A DNA stretch of 64,000 bases from Paenibacillus pasadenensis DSM 19293 (GCF_000422485.1 NZ_KE383849.1:245885-309884), one strand, 5' to 3'; positions 36,101 to 44,254 are shown, counted from the stretch's first letter. The notes: generated by a model not told the origin, from the sequence alone. Translations and numbers: made by a program.

Positions 36101-36324
36101 TCGACGCGGCAGGGAGCTCCGCGTCGCCGACAGCCGCTGCGGCCGAGTTCCGGGATCGGGAGAATATCGCGGCGTATGCGCGCAGCTCGGTCCAGGCGCT
36201 GGCTGCTGCCGGCATTCTCGGCGGAGACGCCGAGGGCAGGCTGCTGCCGGCCAAGCCCGCGACGCGCGCCGAGGCTGCGGTCGCGCTGTGGCGGTTGCTG
36301 CAGCTGGTGCCGCAGAGCCGATAA
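33199..36324 (+). CDS. Secreted GH74 xyloglucanase-like glycosidase with C-terminal SLH domains
   Basis: 1041 residues. Signal peptide at 1-26 (ending PASA), then a GH74 two-propeller domain (about 40-770) rich in Asp-box-like repeats (SSDRGETWQ, STDAGETWQ, SDDGGASWI). The first catalytic-type aspartate lies in YARTDMGGAYR (about residue 73) and the second acidic region near GWMIGDLKIDPFD. A Pro/Ser/Ala/Thr linker follows (about 775-855), and three S-layer-homology domains (about 856-1035; HWAAAAASGLARLGLVQG, AEFAALLVRAL, DVPAGAWYAAEVSAA). It probably cleaves xyloglucan or a related beta-1,4-glucan while held on the cell wall. AAGGAG precedes the ATG. Single gene with a strong terminator. Confidence 0.9.
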   Translation: MFKKWSAAALAACLLAPLAVPPASAAAASAEGAEPAVRQQPYAWSRAAVVGGGYIPGIVYSEAEAGLAYARTDMGGAYRRDASTGGKWKQLLEGVGMEEWNLLGVESIAADPSDADRVYAALGTYTNDWTDMNGFMYRSSDRGETWQRTELPFKLGGNMPGRNMGERLAVDPNDGRVLFFGARSGNGLWKSSDAGATWARVASLTAVGQVADDYMKDPLGIAWVVFDKSSGQPGSPTPTLYAGTAERTSPIYRSTDAGETWQPVPGQPEQGFLPNRGVLSRDGRLYVSYAKDIGPYNGGEGSLWALDTKSGDWTDISPEGPGSTSSPYGGLAVDAQNPDIVMAATLNKWWPDEQIYRSLDGGRSWTPFWTFGSYPERVNKYELDYSLSPWLDWGRKTDPLPETSPKLGWMIGDLKIDPFDSDSFLYGTGATMYGSDNATAMDRPVTVGGDVYEKVRISVKAEGIEETAVLGLVSPPSGAPLLSAMGDIGGFRHADLGRAPEMITNPYIGSSTDIDYAELDPNDVVRVGNVSGSDVGIGVSHDNGVTWQPGANPWGSGASVNGGFVAMAADGGSIVWGAEGQAVYRSTDDGATWTAAAGIPAGAIVASDRVDPDRFYGFADGVLYASEDGGATFAATGAEGLPRKITSKLKAVPGRAGEVWIAGGRDNKNPDDAFGLYRSTDAGATFERLDGIEEAVTIGFGKAAPGQDEPALYSYAKQGGQWGVYRSDDGGASWIRINDDAHQFGAANRAITGDPRVYGRVYMATNGLGIVVGEPSGEIEPLPGTSPDPQPSAEPSPSVSPDPQPSAGPTASPGTGGVPSPTSAPQPTPAPTPAPSASAAPTASAAPSASPSPSFIDLKETHWAAAAASGLARLGLVQGVPGGRFEPQRPMTRAEFAALLVRALRLPAAEPGASTFADVPAGAWYAAEVSAAASAGLAAGTGDGRFDPAAPIRRQDMAVLLERARQRLDAAGSSASPTAAAAEFRDRENIAAYARSSVQALAAAGILGGDAEGRLLPAKPATRAEAAVALWRLLQLVPQSR

Positions 36325-36397
36325 GGCAGCGCAGCCCGGCCTGGATCGCGGAGCGCCGCATCCAGGAAGGAATAGATGAGACAGGCCGCTCCTAAGC

Positions 36398-36450
36398 GCG
36401 CAAAGACCCTCGATGGCAGAGCCGATTCTGCGTATCGAGGGTTTTTGCGC
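36398..36450 (+). terminator. Intrinsic terminator of the GH74 gene
   Basis: A 17-bp outer stem (36398-36414 with 36434-36450, one G-U pair) with an inner 5-bp stem (36416-36420 with 36427-36431); the descending arm contains TTTTT. Confidence 0.8.
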
Positions 36451-36830
36451 TCTGCTGCCATTTTCAGCCGGCGGCGTGCGGGCAAAGCCAGCCTCGGAGG
36501 CGTGGTCCGGAAAGCTGACGGCTCGTCCTGCGCTAAACCGATGAGTCGACCTTTTATGACGCCGAGCGATGCATCCAGGCCCTGCTCGGCCTGGCCGCAC
36601 CTTTTCCCGGCAGTCGAATAAGATGGGCCATGGCCCGACTGGCGCCGCTGAAATGCCGCCATGTCCGCTCGAGCGGACATGGCGCGACCCGCGCCCTCGG
36701 CGCGCTTGCCGACCTGCGCGCTCGCTGCCCTCGGCGCGCTCCCCGCCGGCGCGTCTGCGCCCCGCAGCCGGCTCTGCGAGCGCCGCCAGCCGGCCCCGGC
36801 CGCGCCCGCCGCGCAGCCTGTTTTTCCTTC
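36451..36830. other. GC-rich intergenic region upstream of the corA unit, with palindromes
   Basis: No gene seen. Holds a perfect 28-bp palindrome at 36657-36684 (centre CTCGAG, half-site GCCATGTCCGCTC) and a 12-bp one, GGGCCATGGCCC, at 36624-36635. No T-run follows, so they are not terminators. They lie about 150-200 bp upstream of the corA-leader promoter. Confidence 0.55.
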
Positions 36831-36859
36831 TTGAGTGTGGTCGGCCGGAAGAGTATACT
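36831..36859 (+). promoter_or_regulatory. Sigma-A promoter of the corA unit
   Basis: TTGAGT (36831-36836), 17-bp spacer, TATACT (36854-36859). It directs a transcript with a leader of about 260 nt before corA, long enough for control in the leader. Confidence 0.75.
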
Positions 36860-36898
36860 AGACAAGACTTTCAACCGGTAGCAAAGGAGTGAAACGCC

Positions 36899-36994
36899 AT
36901 GGAAGGCGATAGGCCGAAGCCCGTCCCGACAGCAGCACCCGCAAGCAAGCATCGCGAAGACGACCAGCCGGACCCCGCCTCGCATGGCGGATGA
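36899..36994 (+). CDS. 31-residue Pro-rich ORF upstream of corA, possible leader peptide
   Basis: ATG preceded by AAAGGAG at ideal spacing and placed 40 nt after the promoter's -10. The product is 31 residues, with six prolines and the acidic-proline stretch REDDQPDPAS. The stop overlaps the ATG of a second short ORF (36991-37122, 43 residues, Arg/Pro-rich, weak support) that ends 6 nt before corA. In enterobacteria short proline-containing leader peptides (MgtL, CorL) control magnesium transporter genes; similarity here is in arrangement only. May be chance. Confidence 0.45.
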   Translation: MEGDRPKPVPTAAPASKHREDDQPDPASHGG

Positions 36995-37128
36995 CCTCCC
37001 TTCGCCGCCGCCCGTTGCCGCCGTGCCGTCCACCGCTCGCGCGGATGCACGGCCGCTTCGGCGCGCCGCGGCCCGGATGCCCGGCCGGCTCTCGTCCGTC
37101 TTCGCGCACGAGAGGAGATTGAACGGCC

Positions 37129-38064
37129 ATGAAGATTCGAATGGTCAACAACGGCGTATTCACGCCTGTAGACGAGCTGGAAACGACGCTCGCCCCTCCG
37201 CTGGAGGGCTTTTACTGGATCGACGCCGACGTCGAGGATCTCGCCTATCTGCAGCCGCTGTTCGGCCTGCATGACCTGGCGGTGGAGGACTGCCTCAGCG
37301 AGGAGGAGCAGCGCCCTAAGATCGAGCTGCACGAAGGGCATTATTTCATTGTCATCAACAGCATCCGCTTCGACGACGAGGAGATCTTCCTCCGCGCGCT
37401 GAACATCTTCCTCGGACGGCACTTCATCATCACCGTCACCAAGCAGAAGATCAACGAGCTGCGCTCGCTCAAGCCGATCCTGTGGGAGCAGGAGGTCAGC
37501 CGGCCCGACCGCTTCCTGTACCATCTCGTCGACATCGTCGTCGACAATTATTTCCTCGTCGGCGATCGGATCGAGGTGCGCATCGAGCGGCTCGAGGAAG
37601 ACATCCTGATGCATACCAAGAAGTCCCATCTGAACGAGATCATCGGCCTGCGCAGCGAGATCCTGTGGCTCAAGAAGGTGCTCGGGCCGCAGCGCGACGT
37701 CATCGCCACGCTCAACAAGAAGGATCTGCGCCTGATCGACGACCAGCTGCAGAAGTACTTCAGCGACATCTACGAGAACGCCGTCAAGATCACCGAGACG
37801 TTCGACACGTACCGCGACCTCATGGCCAACTTGCGCGAGGCGTACCAGTCGAGCCTGTCCAACCGGGCGAACGAGATCATGCGCGTGTTCACCGCGCTGA
37901 CGACGATCTTCATGCCGCTGACGTTCATCACCGGCATCTACGGGATGAACTTCGCCCATCTGCCCGGCCAGAACTTCTACTACGGCTTCTACCTCCTGCT
38001 CGGCTTCATGCTGATGCTCGGCGGCGGCATGCTGTTCCTTTTCCGCAAAAAGGATTGGTTGTGA
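37129..38064 (+). CDS. corA: CorA-family magnesium transporter
   Basis: Pentameric Mg2+ (also Co2+/Ni2+) channel. 311 residues: cytoplasmic funnel domain, long stalk helix (about 150-250), two C-terminal membrane helices with the selectivity signature YGMNF between them and a basic end (FRKKDWL). GAGAGGAG precedes the ATG. Upstream lie a promoter and one or two short ORFs; no M-box riboswitch was seen. A terminator shared with the convergent MFS gene follows. Confidence 0.94.
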   Translation: MKIRMVNNGVFTPVDELETTLAPPLEGFYWIDADVEDLAYLQPLFGLHDLAVEDCLSEEEQRPKIELHEGHYFIVINSIRFDDEEIFLRALNIFLGRHFIITVTKQKINELRSLKPILWEQEVSRPDRFLYHLVDIVVDNYFLVGDRIEVRIERLEEDILMHTKKSHLNEIIGLRSEILWLKKVLGPQRDVIATLNKKDLRLIDDQLQKYFSDIYENAVKITETFDTYRDLMANLREAYQSSLSNRANEIMRVFTALTTIFMPLTFITGIYGMNFAHLPGQNFYYGFYLLLGFMLMLGGGMLFLFRKKDWL

Positions 38065-38106
38065 TCCCCGCCGCGCCGGATCGGCCGGAGCCGGAGCCCG
38101 AACCCG

Positions 38107-38154
38107 AAAAACCCCCTTGCCTGCCGGCCCGCGGCCGAACCGACAAGGGGGTTT
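38107..38154. terminator. Bidirectional terminator between corA and the UMF1-type gene
   Basis: An 11-bp stem (38109-38119 with 38144-38154) around a GC-rich loop that can pair further; T-runs on both strands (TTT plus strand, TTTTT minus strand). Confidence 0.8.
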
Positions 38155-38199
38155 GCTGCGTCCATGCTGCAGCTGCGCCGCAAAGGCTCGCTCCTGACG

Positions 38200-39522
38200 T
38201 CAGGAGGACAGGCCCGCCGGCGGCAATCCGCTCCCCGGGCCGTCGCCGCTGCCGACAGCGGCCTGCTCCGCGCCGCGCCGGAAGTCGACGCGCTGGAGCA
38301 GCAGCCAGCCGAATACGAAAAAGGCGGCGACCGACAGGATCGCGGCTCGGCTCGAGCCGGTCAGCGTCGCGCTGAGCGAGAATACGAGCGGCCCGAGCAC
38401 CGACGTGAACTTGCTGCTGAGCGCCAGGAAGCCGAACCATTCGCCGGAGCGGTCCGCCGGCACGAGCCGCGCGTACAGCGAGCGTGCGGCCGCCTGGCTG
38501 CCGCCTTGGACGAGTCCGACAAGCGTCGCGAGCACGAAGAAATGAAGCGACGTCGTCATGAAGTAGCCGAGGATGACGATGCCGAGATAGATGAGCAGCG
38601 ACGCGCTCAGCATGCGCTTGGCGCCGAAGCGGCCGACGAGCCGTCCGAACGCGAGCGTCGCGGGCAGGCCGACGAACTGCGTCACGAGCAGCGCGAGGAT
38701 GAGGTCGTCGGAGTCGATGCCGATGCCCGCGCCGTAGATCGTCGCCATGACGATGACCGTGCTGATGCCGTCGTTGAACAGCCAGAACGCCGCCATGTAC
38801 TTGAGCAGCTCGGGATAGCGCCGCAGGCTGCGCAGCGACTGGGCGATGCGGCCGAACGAGGCTCCCGCCGCCTGCAGCACGGTCGGCCCGCCCGCTTTCG
38901 CCGCGGCCGCCGGCCGCTCCTTCCAGCGGGTGAACAGCGGCAGCGAGAACAGCAGCCACCAGAGGCCGACCGTCGCGAAGACGACTTGCGTCGCGGTCGT
39001 CTTGCTCGGGAAGCCGAGCGCCTCCCACTGCAGGATCATGACGAGGTTGATCGCCAGCAGCGCGCCGCCTCCGGCATACCCGTATGCGTAGCCCTTGGCG
39101 CTCACCGCATGGCGCTGCTCCTCCGGCACGCCGTCGCGCAGCAGCGCGTCGTAGAACGTATTGCCGGTCGAGAAGCCGACGATGCCGAGCACGAGCAGGC
39201 ACGAGGCGAGCAGCCAGTCGCCCTCCCCGGCCAGCGCCATCAGCGAGCTGGATGCGGCGCCCAGCACCGTGAAGGCGATGAGGAACCGCAGCTTGGAGCG
39301 CGACAGGTCGGCCGCCGCGCCGGCGAGCGGCGCCAGCACGGCGACGAGCAGCATCGCGATGCTCTGCGTATTCGCCCAGTACGACTGAGCGGCGCCCTCC
39401 GCCAAGCCTTTCGCGGCCACTCCCTCGTAGTAGACCGGCATGACGGCCGCCAGCATCGTCGTCGCAAAGGCTGAATTCGCCCAGTCGTACCAGATCCAGC
39501 CTCGGATCGCTTTTCGATCCAT
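38200..39522 (-). CDS. MFS transporter, UMF1/Atg22-like
   Basis: 440 residues, about 12 membrane helices. The N-terminus IRGWIWYDWANSAFATTM and the STGNTFYDALLRD and GSQAAARSLYARLVP stretches are signatures of the UMF1 family, related to the yeast vacuolar amino acid effluxer Atg22. Substrate unknown in bacteria. Short Ala/Gly/Pro tail after the last helix. GGGAG precedes the ATG. Single gene, convergent with corA. Confidence 0.85.
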   Translation of the reverse strand: MDRKAIRGWIWYDWANSAFATTMLAAVMPVYYEGVAAKGLAEGAAQSYWANTQSIAMLLVAVLAPLAGAAADLSRSKLRFLIAFTVLGAASSSLMALAGEGDWLLASCLLVLGIVGFSTGNTFYDALLRDGVPEEQRHAVSAKGYAYGYAGGGALLAINLVMILQWEALGFPSKTTATQVVFATVGLWWLLFSLPLFTRWKERPAAAAKAGGPTVLQAAGASFGRIAQSLRSLRRYPELLKYMAAFWLFNDGISTVIVMATIYGAGIGIDSDDLILALLVTQFVGLPATLAFGRLVGRFGAKRMLSASLLIYLGIVILGYFMTTSLHFFVLATLVGLVQGGSQAAARSLYARLVPADRSGEWFGFLALSSKFTSVLGPLVFSLSATLTGSSRAAILSVAAFFVFGWLLLQRVDFRRGAEQAAVGSGDGPGSGLPPAGLSS

Positions 39523-39647
39523 CCCTAACTCCCCCGTTTCCTCCGGACGGCTCGCCGTCCATCGGTTTAGAGCTTCGCCGCCCTCCGGCCGATTCCTGCC
39601 CCCTTGACGGCCGCTTCCTCGTTGCTTTTGCGTAAAGGCCCGCTCGC

Positions 39648-39677
39648 TTTACTACCCGCCCTCGGCTTGGCTATACT
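39648..39677 (+). promoter_or_regulatory. Candidate promoter of the LysR-hisJ unit
   Basis: TTTACT (39648-39653), 18-bp spacer, TATACT (39672-39677). Confidence 0.45.
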
Positions 39678-39714
39678 AAATAGCAGAGTGATAAAAAAGT
39701 CTTATCGACCGGGG

Positions 39715-40662
39715 ATGATCGAATCCTATCCCTGCCGGAGGCGAGAGAGGAGCCTGCCCCTGAATATCAGCCAGCTGGAAACGCTTCTTACCATTTCCAA
39801 AACGATGAGCTTCCGCAAGGCCGGCGAGCTGCTCAACCTGACCCAGCCCGCCGTCTCCGCCCAGATCAAGAGCCTGGAGGAGGAGTTCAAGACGGTGCTC
39901 GTCGACCGCAATCAGCCGGTCACGCTTACCGATCGCGGCCAAGTGTTCCTTGACCACGCGACGCGCATCCTCGACATCGTCGAGGAGCTCAAGCAGAAGC
40001 TTTCCGACCTGAACCATACGCCTCAGGGCCATATCGTGCTGGGCACGACAAGCTCGATCGCCATCCAGATCCTGCCGCGCGTGCTCTCCTATTTTCAGAA
40101 CCAGTTCCCGCTCATCAAGACGACGATCCATACGATGCCCTCGGCGCAGGTGCTCTCGAGCGTCGAGAACGGCAGCGTCGATCTCGGCCTGACCTATCTG
40201 ATGGAGCATCATCCCCATGTGCGGACGGCGACGCTGTACTACGACACGTTCGAGCTCGTCGTCTCTCCGAGCCATCCGCTCGCCTCGCTCAAGCATGCCT
40301 CGCTCGACAAGCTGCGGGACGTGCCGCTCATCATGCTCTCGCCGGATACGCTCGGCCGCCGCTTCGTCGACCGCGTCTTCGCCGAGCACGGCATCGTGCC
40401 CAACATCGTCATGGAGCTGTCGAGCAGCGAGGAGGTCAAGCGGATGGCGGAGATCAACCTCGGCGCCGCCGTCGTCTCCAAGCAGTCGATCGCAAGCGAG
40501 CTGCGGCTCGGCACGCTGCGCATGATCAAGGTGAGCGAGCTTGAGGTGAGCCATCCGGTCGGCGTCGTCTACAAGTCGGGCCGCTATTTGAATTCGGCGA
40601 TGCAGCAGTTCCTGAGCGACCTCAAGGGCATGCCCGAGGCGCAGTTCATCAGCAGCGAATAG
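39715..40662 (+). CDS. LysR-family transcriptional regulator
   Basis: Helix-turn-helix at the N-terminus (LNISQLETLLTI to VSAQIKSLEEEF) and a periplasmic-binding-like effector domain (about residues 105-310). The start is uncertain. Homologues begin at the residue encoded by CTG at 39760, which has GAGAGGAG 8 nt upstream, while the first in-frame ATG (39715) has only a poor site and would add 15 residues. CTG initiation is rare but fits best; 39715 is given as the conventional start. hisJ follows 11 bp downstream. Targets unknown. Confidence 0.82.
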   Translation: MIESYPCRRRERSLPLNISQLETLLTISKTMSFRKAGELLNLTQPAVSAQIKSLEEEFKTVLVDRNQPVTLTDRGQVFLDHATRILDIVEELKQKLSDLNHTPQGHIVLGTTSSIAIQILPRVLSYFQNQFPLIKTTIHTMPSAQVLSSVENGSVDLGLTYLMEHHPHVRTATLYYDTFELVVSPSHPLASLKHASLDKLRDVPLIMLSPDTLGRRFVDRVFAEHGIVPNIVMELSSSEEVKRMAEINLGAAVVSKQSIASELRLGTLRMIKVSELEVSHPVGVVYKSGRYLNSAMQQFLSDLKGMPEAQFISSE

Positions 40663-40673
40663 GAGGAGTTCCC

Positions 40674-41483
40674 ATGAAATTCGACCTGCATACCCACCAT
40701 GCGCGATGCGGACACGCCGAGGGCTGCATCGAGGACTATATCCGCGCCGCCATCGACGCCGGACTGTCCGTCATCGGCATCTCGGACCACTCGCCGTATT
40801 TCGGCAGCGAGGAGGATCATCCTCAGCCGGGCATCGCGATGGCCCGCAGCTCGCTGCCGGGCTATGTCGAGGAGGTGCTGGCGCTCAAGGCCAAGTACGA
40901 GGGACGCATCGAGGTGCTGCTCGGCATGGAATCGGACTTCTTCCCCGAGCATGCCGAGACGTATCGCCGCGCCTACGAGCCGTATCCGTTCGACTACCTG
41001 ATCGGGTCGGTGCATCTGTCGGGGGGCAAGAGCATCTTCAACCGCACCCGCTGGAAAGGGCTGTCCGACCTCGTGCAGATCGAGCAAAAACGGGAATACT
41101 ACGAGCTCATCCGCCAGTCGGCCGTCAGCGGCATGTTCCAGGTGCTCGGCCACATCGACGCGATGAAGGGCTATTACCCGGCCTTCTCCGACATCCCGGC
41201 CTCCGAGAGCATCGACCTGGCGCTGCAGGCCATCTCCGGCAGCGGCGCCGCCATCGAGATCAACACCTCCGGCAAGACCAAGACGGTCGGCGGCTGGTAT
41301 CCGTCCGATGCGATCCTCGAGCGCGCGCTGTTCTACGGCGTGCAGGTCAGCTTCGGCTCCGATTCCCATGTGCCGTCGCGCGTCGGCGACGAGATAGAGG
41401 AAGTGCGGGCCAAGCTCAAGGAGATCGGTTACCGGGAGTGGGTCTTCTATCGGCAAAAGCAGCAGGTGCGCGTGCCTCTCTGA
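40674..41483 (+). CDS. hisJ: Histidinol-phosphatase, PHP family
   Basis: Removes phosphate from histidinol phosphate in histidine synthesis. 269 residues with the PHP metal motifs: DLHTHHARCGHAEG at the start, GISDHSPYF, LLGMESDFFPEH, GSVHLSGGKSIF, LGHIDAMKGY and FGSDSHVPSRVGD near the end. AGGAGG precedes the ATG and overlaps the end of the LysR gene, so the two are cotranscribed. Other his genes are not in the window. Confidence 0.9.
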   Translation: MKFDLHTHHARCGHAEGCIEDYIRAAIDAGLSVIGISDHSPYFGSEEDHPQPGIAMARSSLPGYVEEVLALKAKYEGRIEVLLGMESDFFPEHAETYRRAYEPYPFDYLIGSVHLSGGKSIFNRTRWKGLSDLVQIEQKREYYELIRQSAVSGMFQVLGHIDAMKGYYPAFSDIPASESIDLALQAISGSGAAIEINTSGKTKTVGGWYPSDAILERALFYGVQVSFGSDSHVPSRVGDEIEEVRAKLKEIGYREWVFYRQKQQVRVPL

Positions 41484-41498
41484 GGCCGGCGGCCGGAC

Positions 41499-41530
41499 AA
41501 AAAAAAGTGGACCTTCCCGAAGGAAGGTCC
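41499..41530 (-). terminator. Perfect hairpin with T-run on the minus strand only
   Basis: A 9-bp stem (41509-41517 with 41522-41530, CGAA loop) is preceded on the plus strand by eight A and followed by no T-run. By sequence it terminates minus-strand transcription, although both neighbouring genes are on the plus strand. See findings. Confidence 0.6.
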
Positions 41531-41673
41531 CAAGAAATATTTATTAAAAGGGGGTCATGCAACTATCATAACCGCTCCTTGTAATAAAACGGTGACAGGA
41601 ATATTTCATTTGTGTAACAAAATGCATGACTACCCCGTCCGCCGGACGAGCCGCGGGAAGGAGACGCCGCCTC

Positions 41674-42600
41674 ATGCCCGCTGACATGCCTTGGCTGCTG
41701 ACCGCGATCGGCAGCGCGCTCGTCTTCGGCCTCGCCGGCTGGTGGATGAAGGTGTCCCAAATGAAGGAAGGCGGACGGACGGCGCTGCTGCTCGGGCTGT
41801 ACGCGACGGGCACGGCCGGCTTTGCCGCGCAGTGCCTGATGGACGGCGGCTGGAGCGCGCTCGGCGACGGGCGGCTGTGGCTCGCCGGCGGCATCGTCGG
41901 CGCCGGTTCGGCGTGGGGCAACGCGGTGTTCATGAAGGCGCTGGAGCACGGTCCGGCGAGCATCACCTCTCCGCTCACGAACCTCAACATCGTCCTCGTC
42001 GTGGCGCTGTCGGTCGGGCTGTACGGCGAGACGCTCGGCCTGGCCGAAGCGGCCGGCATCGCGCTACTGCTGGCGTCCGCCGTGCTGATCGCCATCCGTC
42101 CTGCGGAGAAGCTCCGCCTCTCCAGCCGCCTCTGGTACATCTACACCGGCGCCGCCGTGCTGCTGTTCACGTTCCGCAACGGGGGCCTCAAGGTGACCGG
42201 CGAAGCCGGCCTGCCCTCCTCGGCCGTCTTGTTCAGCGGCTATCTGCTGTCGCTGGCCTGGTTCGCCGCCGCCGCTTGGCGGGAGCGGCCCCGCCGGCCG
42301 GCCGCGGAAACGGTCGGCGCCTCTCCCTTGTCCGCTCCAAAGAAGCCGTCCGCGGCCGCATCGCCGTTCGGCATCGGCCTGCGCTTCGGCCTGCTCGCCG
42401 GACTGTTCTCCTATGGCGGGCTGCAGCTGTACGCTTGGGCGCTCGAGACTGGCCCCGCCAATCTTGCCGCACCGATCTTCGCGACAAACAGCCTTGTCGT
42501 CGCCGCCGGCTCCATCCTGCTGTACCGGGAACGGCTGACAAGGCTGCAATGGCTCGCCTTCGCCTGCCTCATGGCAGGGCTGATCGTCATCCGGCTGTAG
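41674..42600 (+). CDS. EamA/DMT-superfamily transporter
   Basis: 308 residues, ten predicted membrane helices arranged as two five-helix halves. The first half ends near LLLASAVLIAIRP; a charged linker with AAAWRERPRRPAAETV separates the halves; the second half ends with LAFACLMAGLIVIRL. Exporters of metabolites are common in this group; substrate unknown. Start at 41674 follows AAGGAG; the earlier ATG at 41626 lacks one. Single gene; stop is 10 bp from the stop of the convergent DUF695-like gene, with no terminator in between. Confidence 0.82.
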   Translation: MPADMPWLLTAIGSALVFGLAGWWMKVSQMKEGGRTALLLGLYATGTAGFAAQCLMDGGWSALGDGRLWLAGGIVGAGSAWGNAVFMKALEHGPASITSPLTNLNIVLVVALSVGLYGETLGLAEAAGIALLLASAVLIAIRPAEKLRLSSRLWYIYTGAAVLLFTFRNGGLKVTGEAGLPSSAVLFSGYLLSLAWFAAAAWRERPRRPAAETVGASPLSAPKKPSAAASPFGIGLRFGLLAGLFSYGGLQLYAWALETGPANLAAPIFATNSLVVAAGSILLYRERLTRLQWLAFACLMAGLIVIRL

Positions 42601-42609
42601 CCGTCCGGC

Positions 42610-43431
42610 TCAGCCCTTGGTCCGGCCCGACAGCCGCTGGATGCCGAGCCGCTTCTTGGCCCATTGGCGCAGCCGGTACAGAGCCGGCTGCTTCATCACC
42701 GAGCCCCAGCCGTCGTACTTGCCGCCGCCTCCGCCGAGGACGCGGTACAGCTCGTCGACGCGGCCGTTCACCGTCTCCAGACGGACGTCCTCGAATCGGC
42801 TGATGACGAGCGGATACGGATAATCGGGCTCCGGCTCCCCGCTTTTCCCCTCCTCGATGCGATAGCCCATCCCTTCGAGCTTCATGCGCATCAGCTTGCG
42901 GTCGTCCGAATCCCGAAACAGCAGCCAGTGATAGACGTTGCGCGGCTGGCGGATGTCGTCCCCGCGGTTCAGCAGCGCATACACCATCTGCGCGTTATGG
43001 ATGAACAGCTCCTCCAGCGCATCCGGCAGCATGAAGCGGTAAAATTCCCACTGCGGATCCGGCTTCGCATAATATTGCAGCCGGTAGTCCTGATGCCCGC
43101 GGATCATGTTCTCCAGCGGCTCCAGCCCGGCGTCCTCCGCGATGTAGTAGTAATACTCCAGCCTCTTCGGCGTATTGATCCGTCCGGCATAAAAAGCTTC
43201 CCCGCCCGCCAGAACGGCCTCTTCCAGGCGCTGCTCCAGCTTCTCCAGCTCGGCGATCATGGCCGCCTTCTTCTTTTGGCGGCTGCGCACCGAGTACAGG
43301 TTGATCGTGATGGAGAGCAGCCGGTTCAGACCGGAGGGAGGCGTCTCTTTTTTCCAGGCGCAATTGACGAGGATCCTCATCTGCTCCTTGGACTCCGTCA
43401 AGCGTTCGAAAAATCCCCAATCATCCGGCAT
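42610..43431 (-). CDS. DUF695/RraB-like domain protein
   Basis: 273 residues, soluble. The N-terminal part (DDWGFFERLTESKEQMRILVN) and the middle resemble DUF695, and the segment NVYHWLLFRDSDDRKLMRMKLEGMGYRIEE (split, about residues 165-195) resembles the RraB fold. These two are found fused in other bacteria. Function unknown. Start at 43431 follows GAGGAGGAG; the longer reading to 43464 is rejected. Confidence 0.6.
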   Translation of the reverse strand: MPDDWGFFERLTESKEQMRILVNCAWKKETPPSGLNRLLSITINLYSVRSRQKKKAAMIAELEKLEQRLEEAVLAGGEAFYAGRINTPKRLEYYYYIAEDAGLEPLENMIRGHQDYRLQYYAKPDPQWEFYRFMLPDALEELFIHNAQMVYALLNRGDDIRQPRNVYHWLLFRDSDDRKLMRMKLEGMGYRIEEGKSGEPEPDYPYPLVISRFEDVRLETVNGRVDELYRVLGGGGGKYDGWGSVMKQPALYRLRQWAKKRLGIQRLSGRTKG

Positions 43432-43633
43432 GGAGTCTCCTCCTCTCTGGTGGATCCGTTCCACTCATTATAACGAATGCTTGCCGCCATCTCATCTCTT
43501 TTTGCCGAGCATCTTACTCAAAAGACGAATCTTGGCCGCAAAAGTTGCGCAGCTCCTCTCATTTCCATCCCCGGGACGAGCCCGAATGCGCCGCATCGCC
43601 TGCCGTCCGGCCGCCCCTCCTGACGGCATCAAC

Positions 43634-43677
43634 GAAAAAAAACATCCCCTCGTCGGCATCCTGACGAAGGGACGTTC
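43634..43677 (-). terminator. Intrinsic terminator of the doxX-like gene
   Basis: Imperfect stem ACGTCCCTTCGTCAGGATG with its partner (about 43643-43675) and eight T on the minus strand. 43465-43633 shows no gene. Confidence 0.75.
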
Positions 43678-43696
43678 TGTGCGTATGATCCGGCTA

Positions 43697-44092
<396 letters not shown>

Positions 44093-44254
44093 TCCAACCC
44101 TCTCCTTTATCGGTTCTGGTCTTGCGATGGACTTATCTTATCCCCATAACTAACTAAAGTCAAGTAAATATATTTTCTTTATTTAGTGGACCGCAGTCAC
44201 TTACATTTCCTTAGTCAATGTGATACAATAGCGGCAACAGAAGGAGTGATGCGA
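44093..44254. promoter_or_regulatory. Divergent control region doxX/hxlR
   Basis: Contains a plus-strand promoter TTACAT (44201-44206), 17 bp, TACAAT (44224-44229). Candidate operators: AACTAAAGTCAAGTAAAT with an inverted TTTATTTAGT, and AGTCACTTAC / TTAGTCAATGTG around the promoter. Inverted ACTAAA/TTTAGT half-sites suit a dimeric winged-helix repressor such as HxlR. Confidence 0.5.

Noticed and set aside
36470..36545. Cyclic di-GMP (GEMM) riboswitch upstream of corA
   Set aside because: GCAAAGCCA is present, but the rest of the aptamer core (tetraloop and receptor, second stem) does not follow, and the position precedes the promoter.
42610..43431. RNase E regulator RraB
   Set aside because: Only the C-terminal part resembles RraB. 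Firmicutes of this type mostly lack RNase E, so the name would suggest a false function.
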